Below the pieces are notes generated by a model. That model was given only the letters and a program-made list of their open reading frames with translations, had not been told where the DNA came from and did no database searches. From the NCBI RefSeq assembly GCF_014145325.1, contig NZ_JACHTF010000001.1, forward strand, positions 1 through 64,000: a stretch of 64,000 nucleotides of DNA, written 5' to 3'. Both the position numbers and the translations under genes were made by a program. The DNA comes from Marilutibacter spongiae. GTDB lineage: Bacteria > Pseudomonadota > Gammaproteobacteria > Xanthomonadales > Xanthomonadaceae. Shown piece by piece: positions 26,358 to 34,380 of the stretch (positions are counted from its first letter, which is position 1; every line of letters starts with the position of its first letter).

Positions 26358-27251
26358 ATGACCGTCAAGAAGAACGAACGCGAGCTGGAATCCGGTATCC
26401 ACACCGATCTGTCGGGCCGGATGAGCTATGGCGGCTACCTGCATCTGGACCGGCTGCTGTCGGCGCAGGCGCCCCTGTCCGATCCGGCGCACCATGACGA
26501 GTTGCTGTTCATCATCCAGCACCAGACCTCGGAACTGTGGATGAAACTCATGATCCACGAGCTCAAGGCCGCGCTCGGGCACCTGCAGCGCGACGAGGTC
26601 TGGCAGTGCCGCAAGATCTTCGCGCGCTGCAAGCAGGTGCTGCGGCAGCTGACCGAGCAGTGGTCGGTGCTGGAGACGTTGACGCCTTCGGAGTACATGG
26701 GCTTCCGCGATACCCTCGGGCCGTCGTCGGGGTTCCAGTCGCTGCAGTACCGCACCATCGAGTTCCTGCTGGGCAACAAGAACGAGTCCATGCTCAAGGT
26801 CTTCGCCTACGATCCGGCGCTGCAGGCCGGACTGGCCGAAGTGCTGGACGCGCCCAGCCTGTACGACGAGTTCCTGCGCTACCTGTCCCGCTTCGGCCAT
26901 GCGGTGCCGGCGCGGCACCTGGAGCGCGACTGGCGCCATACCCACGTCCACGATCCCGCCCTGGTCGAGGTGTTCGAGCGCATCTACGAGGACACCGACC
27001 GCTTCTGGCGCGAATACTCGCTGTGCGAAGACATGGTCGACCTGGAGAGCCAGTTCCAGTTGTGGCGGTTCCGGCACATGCGCACGGTCATGCGGATCAT
27101 CGGCTTCAAGCGCGGCACTGGCGGCTCCAGCGGCGTGGGCTTCCTCAAGCAGGCGCTCGAACTGACCTTCTTCCCGGAACTGTTCGACGTGCGCACCTCG
27201 ATCGGTCCCGCCAGTGGTTACGGCGCTGCGCCGTCCCACGCCGGGGACTGA
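26358..27251 (+). CDS. kynA: Tryptophan 2,3-dioxygenase
   Basis: A heme enzyme that opens the indole ring of L-tryptophan to N-formylkynurenine, the first step of the kynurenine route. 297 residues; active-site His55 lies in [11 protein letters not shown] and the proximal heme ligand His240 in [11 protein letters not shown]. Both numbers match the structurally characterised Xanthomonas campestris enzyme. [14 protein letters not shown] and [13 protein letters not shown] are further family signatures. ATG 26358 is preceded by AGGGAA. It is divergent from the nuclease gene. The rest of the kynurenine pathway is not in this window. Confidence 0.97.
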   Translation: MTVKKNERELESGIHTDLSGRMSYGGYLHLDRLLSAQAPLSDPAHHDELLFIIQHQTSELWMKLMIHELKAALGHLQRDEVWQCRKIFARCKQVLRQLTEQWSVLETLTPSEYMGFRDTLGPSSGFQSLQYRTIEFLLGNKNESMLKVFAYDPALQAGLAEVLDAPSLYDEFLRYLSRFGHAVPARHLERDWRHTHVHDPALVEVFERIYEDTDRFWREYSLCEDMVDLESQFQLWRFRHMRTVMRIIGFKRGTGGSSGVGFLKQALELTFFPELFDVRTSIGPASGYGAAPSHAGD

Positions 27252-27370
27252 GGGCGCAGGCCGAGCGCCGGGGCCGCGCCCCGTTCATCTTTTCGCACGC
27301 CGGCATGCTGCGACGCAGCAATACGCCGTCGGTTTGACGTGGGGGGCCCGCGTCGGTAATTCTCGCCCGT

Positions 27371-27389
27371 CCCGTGCGTTCGGCACGGG
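27371..27389 (+). terminator. Hairpin between kynA and the peptide transporter
   Basis: CCCGTGC and GCACGGG around a GTTCG loop, followed by only a modest T run. It could end kynA transcription or lie in the transporter leader. Confidence 0.35.
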
Positions 27390-27427
27390 CAGCACTTTCC
27401 GATAGCCAGCACGACGGGGGAGACCGC

Positions 27428-28954
27428 ATGAGCGGAGCCGCATCGCAAACGCCGGGGCATGACGCCGCCATTCCGGAATTCAAACAGGTCCTGGGCCATC
27501 CCAAGCCACTCTGGATGCTGTTCATGTCCGAGTTCTGGGAGCGCTTCGCCTTCTACGGCATGCGTTGGGCGCTCACGCTCTACATCGTCGCCCAGTTCTT
27601 CGGCGGCGACGCCAGCGGCGAAGCCTACGCCGGACGCACCTACGGCGCCTTCCTCGCGCTGGTCTACGCCACGGCGATCTTCGGCGGCTACGTCGCCGAC
27701 CGGGTGATCGGCTACCAGCGTTCGATCCTCGTCGGCGCGGTGGTCATGGCCGCGGGCCTGTTCATGATCACCATTCCCAACCAGCAGATCTTCCTGCTCG
27801 GCCTGGCGGTGGCGATCGTCGGCAACGGCCTGTTCAAGCCGAACATCTCCTCGATGATCGGCAAGCTCTATGCCCCGGACGATTCGCGGCGCGACCGCGG
27901 CTTCACCCTGTTCTACATGGGCATCAACGCCGGTGCGCTGGTCGCGCCGATCCTGACCGGCTGGCTCGCCAGCCAGGTCTTCGGCACCCCGATGGAGCAG
28001 AACTACCGCGTGGTGTTCATCGCCACCGGCATCGGCATGCTGATCAGCCTGGTGTGGTTCTACTTCGGACGCAGCCAGCTCAAGGGCATCGGTGCGCCGC
28101 CGGCGGACCGCAACCCGGGCAAGGCGATGACCGCGGTGATCATCGGCGTGCTGGTCTCGATCCCGATCGTCTACTTCCTGATGGCGAAGGTCGGCGGCGT
28201 CGGCCTGGCGTGGCTGCTCGGCGCGCTGTTCGTGGGCCTGTGCGTGATGCTGGTCGGCGCGGGCATGAAGACCGACAAGGTCGGCCTGCACCGCGTGCTG
28301 GCCATGCTCATCCTGTTCGTGTTCAACGTCCTGTTCTGGATGTTCTTCGAACAGGCCGGCAGCTCGTTCAACTTCCTGGCCCAGAACCTGGTCGACCGCG
28401 ATCTGTTCGGCCCCGGCGGGTTCGTCTTCCCCACGGGCTGGTTCCAGTCGGTCAACCCGGTGGCGATCGTGATCTTCGCGCCGATCATCACCGCGATCTG
28501 GGCCTTCACCAGCAAGAAGGGCTTCGAGCCCTCGATCCCGCGCAAGTTCGGCCTGGGCCTGATCGGCAACGCCCTGGGCTTCGCGGTGCTGATGTACGCG
28601 CTGACCAACCTGGTCGACGTGGAGGCCAACACCATCCCGTTCTGGCCGCTGGTGCTGTGCTACGTCCTGCAGACCCTGGGCGAGCTGTGCCTGTCGCCGA
28701 TCGGCCTGTCGATGGTGACCAAGCTGGCCCCGCTGCGCATGGTCGGCTTCGCGATGGGCGGCTGGTTCCTCAGCGTCGCGATCGGCAACAACCTGTCGGG
28801 CCTGCTGGCCGGCGAGATGTCCGGCGAGGAGGGCCTGACCGTGGCCTCCGCGCTGCAGGGCTTCAGCTTCAGCTTCTGGCTGCTGCTGGGCGCGGGCATC
28901 CTGCTGTTCCTGATCGCGCCCCTGGTCAACCGGCTGATGCACGGCGTCAAGTGA
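27428..28954 (+). CDS. POT/PTR-family proton-dependent oligopeptide transporter
   Basis: An inner-membrane di/tripeptide:proton symporter of the POT family, 508 residues with about 14 hydrophobic helices. The diagnostic ExxER-type motif on helix 1 is MSEFWERFAFYGMR (proton coupling). GFTLFYMGINAGALVAP is the PTR2 signature on helix 5. Helices continue to the C-terminus (LLGAGILLFLIAPLVNRL). ATG 27428 is preceded by GGGGGAGA. A strong terminator follows at 28966. Lysobacter and Xanthomonas secrete many proteases, so peptide uptake fits that lifestyle. Confidence 0.92.
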   Translation: MSGAASQTPGHDAAIPEFKQVLGHPKPLWMLFMSEFWERFAFYGMRWALTLYIVAQFFGGDASGEAYAGRTYGAFLALVYATAIFGGYVADRVIGYQRSILVGAVVMAAGLFMITIPNQQIFLLGLAVAIVGNGLFKPNISSMIGKLYAPDDSRRDRGFTLFYMGINAGALVAPILTGWLASQVFGTPMEQNYRVVFIATGIGMLISLVWFYFGRSQLKGIGAPPADRNPGKAMTAVIIGVLVSIPIVYFLMAKVGGVGLAWLLGALFVGLCVMLVGAGMKTDKVGLHRVLAMLILFVFNVLFWMFFEQAGSSFNFLAQNLVDRDLFGPGGFVFPTGWFQSVNPVAIVIFAPIITAIWAFTSKKGFEPSIPRKFGLGLIGNALGFAVLMYALTNLVDVEANTIPFWPLVLCYVLQTLGELCLSPIGLSMVTKLAPLRMVGFAMGGWFLSVAIGNNLSGLLAGEMSGEEGLTVASALQGFSFSFWLLLGAGILLFLIAPLVNRLMHGVK

Positions 28955-28965
28955 CGCTCCGGCCC

Positions 28966-28992
28966 GTGCCCGCACAGCGGGCACGGCTTTGC
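28966..28992 (+). terminator. Terminator after the peptide transporter
   Basis: CCGTGCCCG and CGGGCACGG form a 9-bp stem with loop CACAG, followed by CTTT. Confidence 0.75.
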
Positions 28993-29000
28993 CGGATCGT

Positions 29001-29028
29001 CATCCCCGCGGAAGCGGGGATCCAGTCA
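29001..29028. repeat. Intergenic palindrome, CGTCATCCC type
   Basis: GTCATCCCCGC and GCGGGGATCCAG flank a GGAA loop. It is related to 6029-6056 and to the inverted copy at 49859-49888. A second small CCCGC/GCGGG stem follows at about 29040-29053. Confidence 0.65.
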
Positions 29029-29073
29029 AGGACTTCCGTGCCCGCGAAGCGGGCATGGGCTTGGCTTCATTGA

Positions 29074-29108
29074 AACGAAAACGGCGGCCTTGGGCCGCCG
29101 TTTTCGTT
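29074..29108. terminator. Bidirectional terminator between the transporter and the MarR gene
   Basis: A perfect 16-bp stem, AACGAAAACGGCGGCC and its complement around TTG, has A-rich and T-rich outer bases. It can terminate both convergent genes. Confidence 0.85.
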
Positions 29109-29147
29109 CGCGGGCGTGGGCCCGGCGGGACGCGACCGGCGCCCGTC

Positions 29148-29642
29148 TCAGCCGCCGGCGGCCTCGGCCTCGGCCTGCAGCTCCAGCTCGTCGAGCCGGT
29201 CGAGCAGGCCGAACAGCAGCTCGCGCTCGGCGGCGTCGATGCCGCCCAGCAAGCGACGCTCGAAGTCCAGCGCCAACGGTGCGACCTCGTCGTAGATCCG
29301 GTAGCCGTCCTCACTCAGGCGCAGCACCGAGCGGCGGCGGTCGTCGTCATGCATCTCGCGCACCAGGCGGCCCGACTCGACCAGGCGCGAGACCGCGCGG
29401 CTGACCGCGACCTTGTCCATCGCCGTGCGCTGGGCGACCTCGTTGGCCGACAGGTCCCGGTAGCGACCGAGCACGGCCATGACACGCCACTCGGTGATGC
29501 TCAGCGCGAAGCGGTCCGAATACACCTGCGCGATGGCGCTGCTGACCCGGTTCGACAGCACCGAGAGGCGGTAGGGCAGGAACTGTTCCAGGTCGAGCTG
29601 GGCATGCCCGTGCGGGGCGTGTGGGGGCCGCGTCGTGTTCAT
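29148..29642 (-). CDS. MarR-family transcriptional regulator of the homogentisate block
   Basis: 164 residues; a winged-helix dimeric regulator. YRLSVLSNRVSSAIAQVYSD is the dimerisation helix, ITEWRVMAVLGR and LSANEVAQRTAMDKVAVSRA the helix-turn-helix, and DDDRRRSVLRLSEDG the wing. It is divergently transcribed from hppD, with a dyad operator candidate between them. That arrangement matches HmgR/HpaR-like repressors of tyrosine or phenylacetate catabolism. An aromatic acid such as homogentisate is the likely inducer (inference). The C-terminus is helical and acidic. Confidence 0.85.
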   Translation of the reverse strand: MNTTRPPHAPHGHAQLDLEQFLPYRLSVLSNRVSSAIAQVYSDRFALSITEWRVMAVLGRYRDLSANEVAQRTAMDKVAVSRAVSRLVESGRLVREMHDDDRRRSVLRLSEDGYRIYDEVAPLALDFERRLLGGIDAAERELLFGLLDRLDELELQAEAEAAGG

Positions 29643-29660
29643 GTTCGGGACTATCGCACC

Positions 29661-29689
29661 TTGCGCATGGTTTCATTTGTAACTATAAA
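29661..29689 (+). promoter_or_regulatory. hppD promoter with an embedded dyad operator
   Basis: TTGCGC (29661-29666) and TATAAA (29684-29689) are 17 bp apart and face hppD. The dyad GTTTCATTTGTAAC (29670-29683) occupies the spacer. Half-sites of this kind are bound by MarR proteins, so repression by promoter occlusion is expected. The regulator's own start codon is 27 bp away. Confidence 0.5.
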
Positions 29690-29832
29690 GGAAGGGCAGG
29701 TCCGGCCCGCCGCGCCCCCGATCATCCGGGGGCGGCCCCGAGCATACAACCCGTCCATTCGTGCCGGGCCCCCGCGGGGCGCGCGGCACTTCGGCCGCCA
29801 CTTTTTTCGTCTTCAGCAGTCAGGAGTTCGCC

Positions 29833-30918
29833 ATGAGCGCCCAGCCCAACCTCGGCATGGAAGTCACCACCTTCGAGAACCCGATGGGGATCAACGGGTT
29901 CGAATTCGTCGAATTCGCCGCGCCGGCGGGCGAGGGCGCCCGCATGCGCGCCTACCTCGAGAACCTGGGCTTCACCGCGGTCGCCCGGCACAAGGCGCGT
30001 GACATCACGCTGTTCCGCCAGGGCACGATCAACTTCCTGCTCAACGAGTCGACCGGTTCCTTCGCCTCGGACTTCGCCGGCAAGCATGGCCCCTCCGCCT
30101 GCGGCTTCGCGATCCGTTTTCGCAAGCCGACCGCCGAAGTGCTCGAGCACGTGCTGGCCAACGGTGGCGAGAAGATCGACTTCAAGCCCGAGAGCGGCGC
30201 GGTCGACGCGCTCGCCATCAAGGGCATCGGCGACTGCATGCTGTACCTCGTCGACGACGCCCAGGGCGACCTGTACGCGGACTACGAGCCGCTGCCCGGC
30301 GTGGACCAGCACCCGGCCGGCTTCGGGCTCACTTTCATCGACCACCTGACCCACAACCTGTTCCTGGGCAACATGCAGAAGTGGTCGGACTACTACGAGA
30401 AGCTGTTCAACTTCCGCGAGATCCGCTACTTCGACATCAAGGGCGCCAAGACCGGCCTGCTGTCGAAGGCGATGACCGCGCCGGACGGCATCGTGCGCAT
30501 CCCGCTCAACGAGTCCAGCGACGAGAAGAGCCAGATCAACGAATACCTGCGCGACTACAAGGGCGAGGGCATCCAGCACATCGCCCTGTTCACCGACGAC
30601 ATCTACGCCTCGGTCGAGAAGATGCGCGAGCGCGGCATCGAGTTCCTCGACACGCCCGACACCTACTTCGACGTGATCGAGCAGCGTGTGCCGGGGCATG
30701 GCGAGGACGTGCCGCGACTGGCGCGCAACAAGATCCTGATCGACGCCGATCCCGAGACCAAGCAACGCAAGCTGCTGCAGATCTTCACCCAGAACGCGTT
30801 CGGCCCGATCTTCTTCGAGATCATCCAGCGCAAGGGCAACGAAGGCTTCGGCGAAGGCAACTTCCAGGCCCTGTTCGAGAGCATCGAGCGCGACCAGATG
30901 AAGCGCGGCGTGCTTTGA
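29833..30918 (+). CDS. hppD: 4-hydroxyphenylpyruvate dioxygenase
   Basis: A non-heme Fe(II) dioxygenase converting 4-hydroxyphenylpyruvate to homogentisate in tyrosine degradation (and pyomelanin formation if homogentisate accumulates). 361 residues in two VOC-like halves. Iron ligands are His171 (FIDHLTHN), His249 (GIQHIALF) and Glu329 (PIFFEIIQRKG). The C-terminal NEGFGEGNFQALFESIE gate helix is intact. The ATG at 29833 follows CAGGAG. It is separated from hmgA by a DUF559 gene and repeats, although the two enzymes catalyse consecutive steps. Confidence 0.96.
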   Translation: MSAQPNLGMEVTTFENPMGINGFEFVEFAAPAGEGARMRAYLENLGFTAVARHKARDITLFRQGTINFLLNESTGSFASDFAGKHGPSACGFAIRFRKPTAEVLEHVLANGGEKIDFKPESGAVDALAIKGIGDCMLYLVDDAQGDLYADYEPLPGVDQHPAGFGLTFIDHLTHNLFLGNMQKWSDYYEKLFNFREIRYFDIKGAKTGLLSKAMTAPDGIVRIPLNESSDEKSQINEYLRDYKGEGIQHIALFTDDIYASVEKMRERGIEFLDTPDTYFDVIEQRVPGHGEDVPRLARNKILIDADPETKQRKLLQIFTQNAFGPIFFEIIQRKGNEGFGEGNFQALFESIERDQMKRGVL

Positions 30919-30935
30919 TGCCGTGACGTTCCTGG

Positions 30936-30971
30936 CCCCTCTCCCCACGGGAGAGGGGTTGGGGTGAGGGG
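30936..30971. repeat. Left 36-bp inverted repeat of the DUF559 cassette
   Basis: CCCCTCTCCC, CAC loop, GGGAGAGGGG, then TT and GGGGTGAGGGG. Its reverse complement is almost identical to 31335-31370. It lies 17 bases after the hppD stop. Confidence 0.85.
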
Positions 30972-30977
30972 TGGAGC

Positions 30978-31373
30978 ATGGAAGGACGTCGGCGGGCAAG
31001 GCTGCCCACGAACACTTTGGAAACGGCGCGATCGTTGCGAAGGGACATGACGGACGCGGAGCGAGGGCTCTGGCGGCTGATCCGGTCCGGGCAGCTGGGC
31101 GGTGCGAAGTTCCGGCGGCAGCATCCGATTCCACCGTACGTCGTGGATTTTTGCTGCCTGGATGCGAAACTCGTCATCGAGCTCGATGGGTCGCAGCACA
31201 CGCAACAGTCCGATGCCGCCCGCACGCGTTTCCTGGAGCGACAAGGTTACCGAGTGCTGCGCTTCTGGAACAACGAGGTCCTGTGTCAGCCCGACAGCGT
31301 GATCGCGGCGATCTTCGACGCGGTCGGCTGCCGGCCCCTCACCCCTTCCCCTCTCCCGGCGGGAGAGGGGTGA
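30978..31373 (+). CDS. DUF559 (Vsr-like PD-(D/E)xK fold) protein
   Basis: 131 residues. [39 protein letters not shown] and [11 protein letters not shown] are hallmarks of DUF559, a family predicted to share the Vsr/very-short-patch endonuclease fold; the D-x(n)-ExD/Q-type residues (VVDF...VIELDG) would bind metal. The C-terminal [11 protein letters not shown] is encoded by a 36-bp palindromic repeat rather than by the family domain. The gene is bracketed by inverted repeats and interrupts the hppD-hmgA pair, suggesting insertion. Activity and target are unknown. Confidence 0.8.
   Translation: MEGRRRARLPTNTLETARSLRRDMTDAERGLWRLIRSGQLGGAKFRRQHPIPPYVVDFCCLDAKLVIELDGSQHTQQSDAARTRFLERQGYRVLRFWNNEVLCQPDSVIAAIFDAVGCRPLTPSPLPAGEG
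31335..31370. repeat. Right 36-bp inverted repeat of the DUF559 cassette
   Basis: CCCCTCACCCC, TT, CCCCTCTCCC, GGC loop, GGGAGAGGGG: the inverse of 30936-30971 except for the AA/TT pair and loop. It forms the last codons of the DUF559 gene. A degraded third copy lies at about 31473-31508. Confidence 0.85.
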
Positions 31374-31391
31374 TACGAGCGAGATGTCCGC

Positions 31392-31532
31392 ATGCTGATT
31401 TCCTGGAACAACGCGATCCCGTGTCGGCCCGAACGCGCGGTCGCGGCGATCTCCGACGCGGTCGGCTGCCGGCCCATTGCCCCGTTCCCTTTCCCGGCCG
31501 GAGAGGGGTCACAAGAGCGAGACTTCCGATGA
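31392..31532 (+). pseudogene. Tandem duplicate of the DUF559 3' end, still open
   Basis: Bases 31392-31528 repeat 31254-31390 at an exact 138-bp offset with about 81% identity (26 mismatches in 137 compared by hand). The copy keeps the reading frame, encoding 46 residues with [10 protein letters not shown] and [10 protein letters not shown] where the parent has [10 protein letters not shown] and [10 protein letters not shown]. Its TGA overlaps the hmgA ATG (ATGA). It lacks the catalytic part, so it is best read as a gene fragment. Whether it is translated ahead of hmgA is unknown. Confidence 0.6.
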
Positions 31533-32830
31533 GTGTTGCAAGCAACGGTTACCAGTCCGGCTTTGGCAACGAGTTCGCCACCGAAGCCCTGCCCGGCACC
31601 CTGCCGGTCGGCCGCAACTCGCCGCAGCGGGTCGCGCATGGGCTGTATGCGGAGCAGTTGTCCGGTACCGCGTTCACCGCGCCCCGCAGCGAGAACCGCC
31701 GCAGCTGGCTCTATCGCATCCGTCCGGCGGCGATGCACGGGCGTTTCGAGCCGATCCAGCAGCCACGACTGCACAGCGCGTTCGGCGACGGACCGGTGAC
31801 GCCGGACCAACTGCGCTGGAACCCGATGCCGATGCCCGGAGCGGCCACGGATTTCGTCGACGGCCTGTTCACCATGGCCGGCAACGGCTCGCCCGCGGGG
31901 CAGCACGGGATCGGCGTGCACGTCTATGCCGCCAACCGCGACATGGAGGGCCGCTACTTCTACGATGCCGACGGCGAGCTGCTGATCCTGCCGCAGGAAG
32001 GCCGCCTGCACATCGCCACCGAGATGGGCGTGCTCGAGGTGGAGCCGCAGGAGATCGCGGTGATCCCGCGCGGCGTGCGCTTCAGCGTGGCGCTGCCCGA
32101 TGGCCAGGCCCGTGGCTACGTCTGCGAGAACTTCGGCGCATTGCTCAAGCTGCCCGACCTGGGCCCGATCGGCAGCAACGGCCTGGCCAATCCGCGCGAC
32201 TTCCTCGCGCCGAACGCCGCCTATGAGGACCGCGAGGGCGACTTCGAGCTCGTCGCCAAGTTCCAGGGCCACCTGTGGCGCGCCGACATCGGCCACTCGC
32301 CGCTGGACGTCGTCGCCTGGCACGGCAACTACGCGCCGTACAAATACGACCTGCGTCGCTTCAACACGATCGGTTCGATCAGCTACGACCACCCCGACCC
32401 GAGCATCTTCCTGGTGCTGCATTCGCCCAGCGATACCCCGGGGACGAGCAACCTGGACTTCGTGATCTTCCCGCCGCGCTGGCTGGTGGCCCAGGACACG
32501 TTCCGGCCGCCGTGGTTCCACCGCAACATCGCCAGTGAGTTCATGGGCCTCATCCACGGTGTCTACGACGCCAAGGCCGACGGTTTCTCGCCCGGCGGCG
32601 CGTCGCTGCACAACTCGATGACCGGGCACGGACCGGACGCGGCGACGTTCGAGAAGGCCAGCGCCGCGGATCTGTCCAGGCCCGACGTGATCGAGGGCAC
32701 CATGGCCTTCATGTTCGAGTCGCGGGCGGTGATCCGTCCCACAGGCCAGGCATTGGAGGCCCCGCACCGGCAACGCGATTACCAGGCCTGCTGGGCGGGC
32801 CTGCGCAAGCACTTCGCCCCACCGGCCTGA
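31529..32830 (+). CDS. hmgA: Homogentisate 1,2-dioxygenase
   Basis: Cleaves the homogentisate ring to maleylacetoacetate, the step after HppD. 433 residues, the family length. The cupin-like C-terminal half carries the iron ligands in [16 protein letters not shown] (His and Glu) and the later [12 protein letters not shown] histidines. [19 protein letters not shown] is the family N-terminal signature, which fixes the start at 31529. The ribosome-binding region (AGAGCGAGA) lies inside the duplicated DUF559-derived sequence. Maleylacetoacetate isomerase and fumarylacetoacetase are not in the window. Confidence 0.96.
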   Translation: MSVASNGYQSGFGNEFATEALPGTLPVGRNSPQRVAHGLYAEQLSGTAFTAPRSENRRSWLYRIRPAAMHGRFEPIQQPRLHSAFGDGPVTPDQLRWNPMPMPGAATDFVDGLFTMAGNGSPAGQHGIGVHVYAANRDMEGRYFYDADGELLILPQEGRLHIATEMGVLEVEPQEIAVIPRGVRFSVALPDGQARGYVCENFGALLKLPDLGPIGSNGLANPRDFLAPNAAYEDREGDFELVAKFQGHLWRADIGHSPLDVVAWHGNYAPYKYDLRRFNTIGSISYDHPDPSIFLVLHSPSDTPGTSNLDFVIFPPRWLVAQDTFRPPWFHRNIASEFMGLIHGVYDAKADGFSPGGASLHNSMTGHGPDAATFEKASAADLSRPDVIEGTMAFMFESRAVIRPTGQALEAPHRQRDYQACWAGLRKHFAPPA

Positions 32831-32845
32831 CCCGGCACCGGGCCT

Positions 32846-33445
32846 TCAGCCCTCCGCGGCGATCAACGCGGAGGGCGCACGGGGCAGCTGCGCCAGCTGC
32901 GCCTCGGGGGTGATCTCCCGCAGGCGTTCGAGCACGCGCAGGGTGTAGGACGGCTTGCAGCTGGCGGCGATGCAGTCGAGCGAATCCGCGATCGACGCCA
33001 TGATCGCGTCGGGTTCCCGGCAGGTCTGCAACAGCGCGGCCTGCGCGACCGCTTCGGGGTTGCGCTGCAACTGCAGCAGGCCGATCACGTACATCTTGGC
33101 CGCGACCACCGAGCGCCGCCGCGCCGGGGCCGGGTCCGTCCCGGGGGCAGGCGGCCGGTCTGCACCGCGGGGCGGCGGCGCGGCGGGGACCGGACCCGCC
33201 CTGCGCTCGCCGCGAAGCGCCATCAGCGCCTGGCCCAGTGCGCCCCGCGGCACCGCAACCCCACTGAGATAATCCTCCGCCAGCAGGCGGCGCACGGCGA
33301 CGGCGGCCTCGACGCCGAGCAGGCCCCGGACCTCGTCCAGGGTCCGGGTGCCGTTGCAGATGATCAGGACCCGGCGCTCGAAGGCGCTGAGCGCATCGGA
33401 GCGGTCGGCGAGCGCGGCGTGCGCCCTCGGCGTCTTGTTGAGCAT
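32846..33445 (-). CDS. Hypothetical protein with an N-terminal winged-helix-like segment
   Basis: 199 residues, not recognised. Residues 18-62 (FERRVLIICNGTRTLDEVRG, GVEAAVAVRRLLAEDYL) look like a small winged-helix domain of the type found in uncharacterised proteobacterial proteins. A Pro/Arg/Ala-rich linker (about 75-115) leads to a helical C-terminal domain (KMYVIGLLQLQRNPEAVAQA onward) with a conserved-looking CIAASCKPSYTLRVLERL segment. No signal peptide. It is convergent with hmgA and divergent from the lipoprotein gene. Confidence 0.6.
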   Translation of the reverse strand: MLNKTPRAHAALADRSDALSAFERRVLIICNGTRTLDEVRGLLGVEAAVAVRRLLAEDYLSGVAVPRGALGQALMALRGERRAGPVPAAPPPRGADRPPAPGTDPAPARRRSVVAAKMYVIGLLQLQRNPEAVAQAALLQTCREPDAIMASIADSLDCIAASCKPSYTLRVLERLREITPEAQLAQLPRAPSALIAAEG

Positions 33446-33642
33446 CAAAGCGGTGGTCCCCCTGTTGGCGCGTCCGGACCTTACGCATCCGCGGTGAAAT
33501 CGCGATGACAGGTCCTTGCGGTGGGCGCCGCGCGGCGGCTCCACGCGGGCTGCACAAGCGCTCGGGGTAGGCTGTCGGTCGATATCCGCCCCCGACCGCC
33601 TGCCGGCGTCCGCGAGCGGCCCCGCGATCCACGAGGTATCCG

Positions 33643-34326
33643 ATGAAGTCCTGGCCCACGATCGTTCTTCCCGCCCTGGCCGCGCTCGCGCTGGCTTCCT
33701 GCAATGCACCCGACGACACGGACGCCCCGGGCACCGCGGAGGATGCGACCAACGTCGCCCCGGCCGGCGCGTCGCCGGATGCGACGCCGCCCTCGCTCGA
33801 CGACCAGCCGACCGAGGATGTCCCGCCCGCCACCGCCTCGGCGCTGCTGCCGCCGCCGCCGCGGGAGGGGGGCATGGCGCGACTCGATGGCTACGGACCC
33901 CTGCGCGTGGGCATGACGGCCGCCGAGGTCGAGGCGGCCTGGGACCAGGATGCGCCGCTGGGCGGGGGCGGCGCGCCCACCGGGGGCAGCTGCTACTACC
34001 TGTTCCCGGGCACCGACGCGGCCTCCGCGCCGGTGGCCTTCATGATCGAGAACGACACGTTCGTCCGCTACGACGCGCGCAGCGACGCCCTGGAAGCACC
34101 GGGAGGCGGCCACATCGGCGACAGTGCCGATGACATCCGCCAGCGCCACGCCGGCATGGTCGAGTCGCGCCCGCACAAGTACGTCGAAGGCGGCGAGTAC
34201 CTGCGCGTCACCGGCGTGTCGGGGCAGTCGGGCGTCCTCGTGTTCGTGGTCGACGCCGCGGGCCGCGTGACCGGTTGGCACGTCGGCCAGGCGCCGCAGG
34301 TCGACTACGTCGAAGGCTGCTCCTGA
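33643..34326 (+). CDS. Lipoprotein of unknown function (xanthomonad type)
   Basis: 227 residues. The lipobox LASC (modified cysteine near residue 20) follows a short hydrophobic signal. A Pro/Asp/Ala-rich tether (about 21-75) precedes a globular domain. Its motifs GYGPLRVGMTAAEVEAAWDQ, CYYLFPG and VAFMIENDTFVRYDARSD, plus ESRPHKYVEGGEYLRV, recur in proteins annotated lectin-like in Xanthomonas; I cannot confirm sugar binding. Two cysteines in the domain (CYYL and the terminal EGCS) could form a disulfide. Probably outer-membrane attached. Confidence 0.7.
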   Translation: MKSWPTIVLPALAALALASCNAPDDTDAPGTAEDATNVAPAGASPDATPPSLDDQPTEDVPPATASALLPPPPREGGMARLDGYGPLRVGMTAAEVEAAWDQDAPLGGGGAPTGGSCYYLFPGTDAASAPVAFMIENDTFVRYDARSDALEAPGGGHIGDSADDIRQRHAGMVESRPHKYVEGGEYLRVTGVSGQSGVLVFVVDAAGRVTGWHVGQAPQVDYVEGCS

Positions 34327-34380
34327 TCCGGGGAGGTATCCTCGTGCCGGATCGTCCGATCGCCTGACTGGGAGCAGCGC

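Noticed and set aside
29661-29832. Riboswitch in the hppD leader
   Set aside because: No conserved aptamer structure was recognisable; a promoter with an operator explains the signal better.
30936-30971. Simple rho-independent terminator of hppD
   Set aside because: It forms a hairpin, but the inverted partner 364 bp away and the lack of a T run make a repeat element the better description.
30978-31373. Toxin or restriction role for the DUF559 gene
   Set aside because: No antitoxin, methylase or immunity partner is present; only the fold prediction is supportable.
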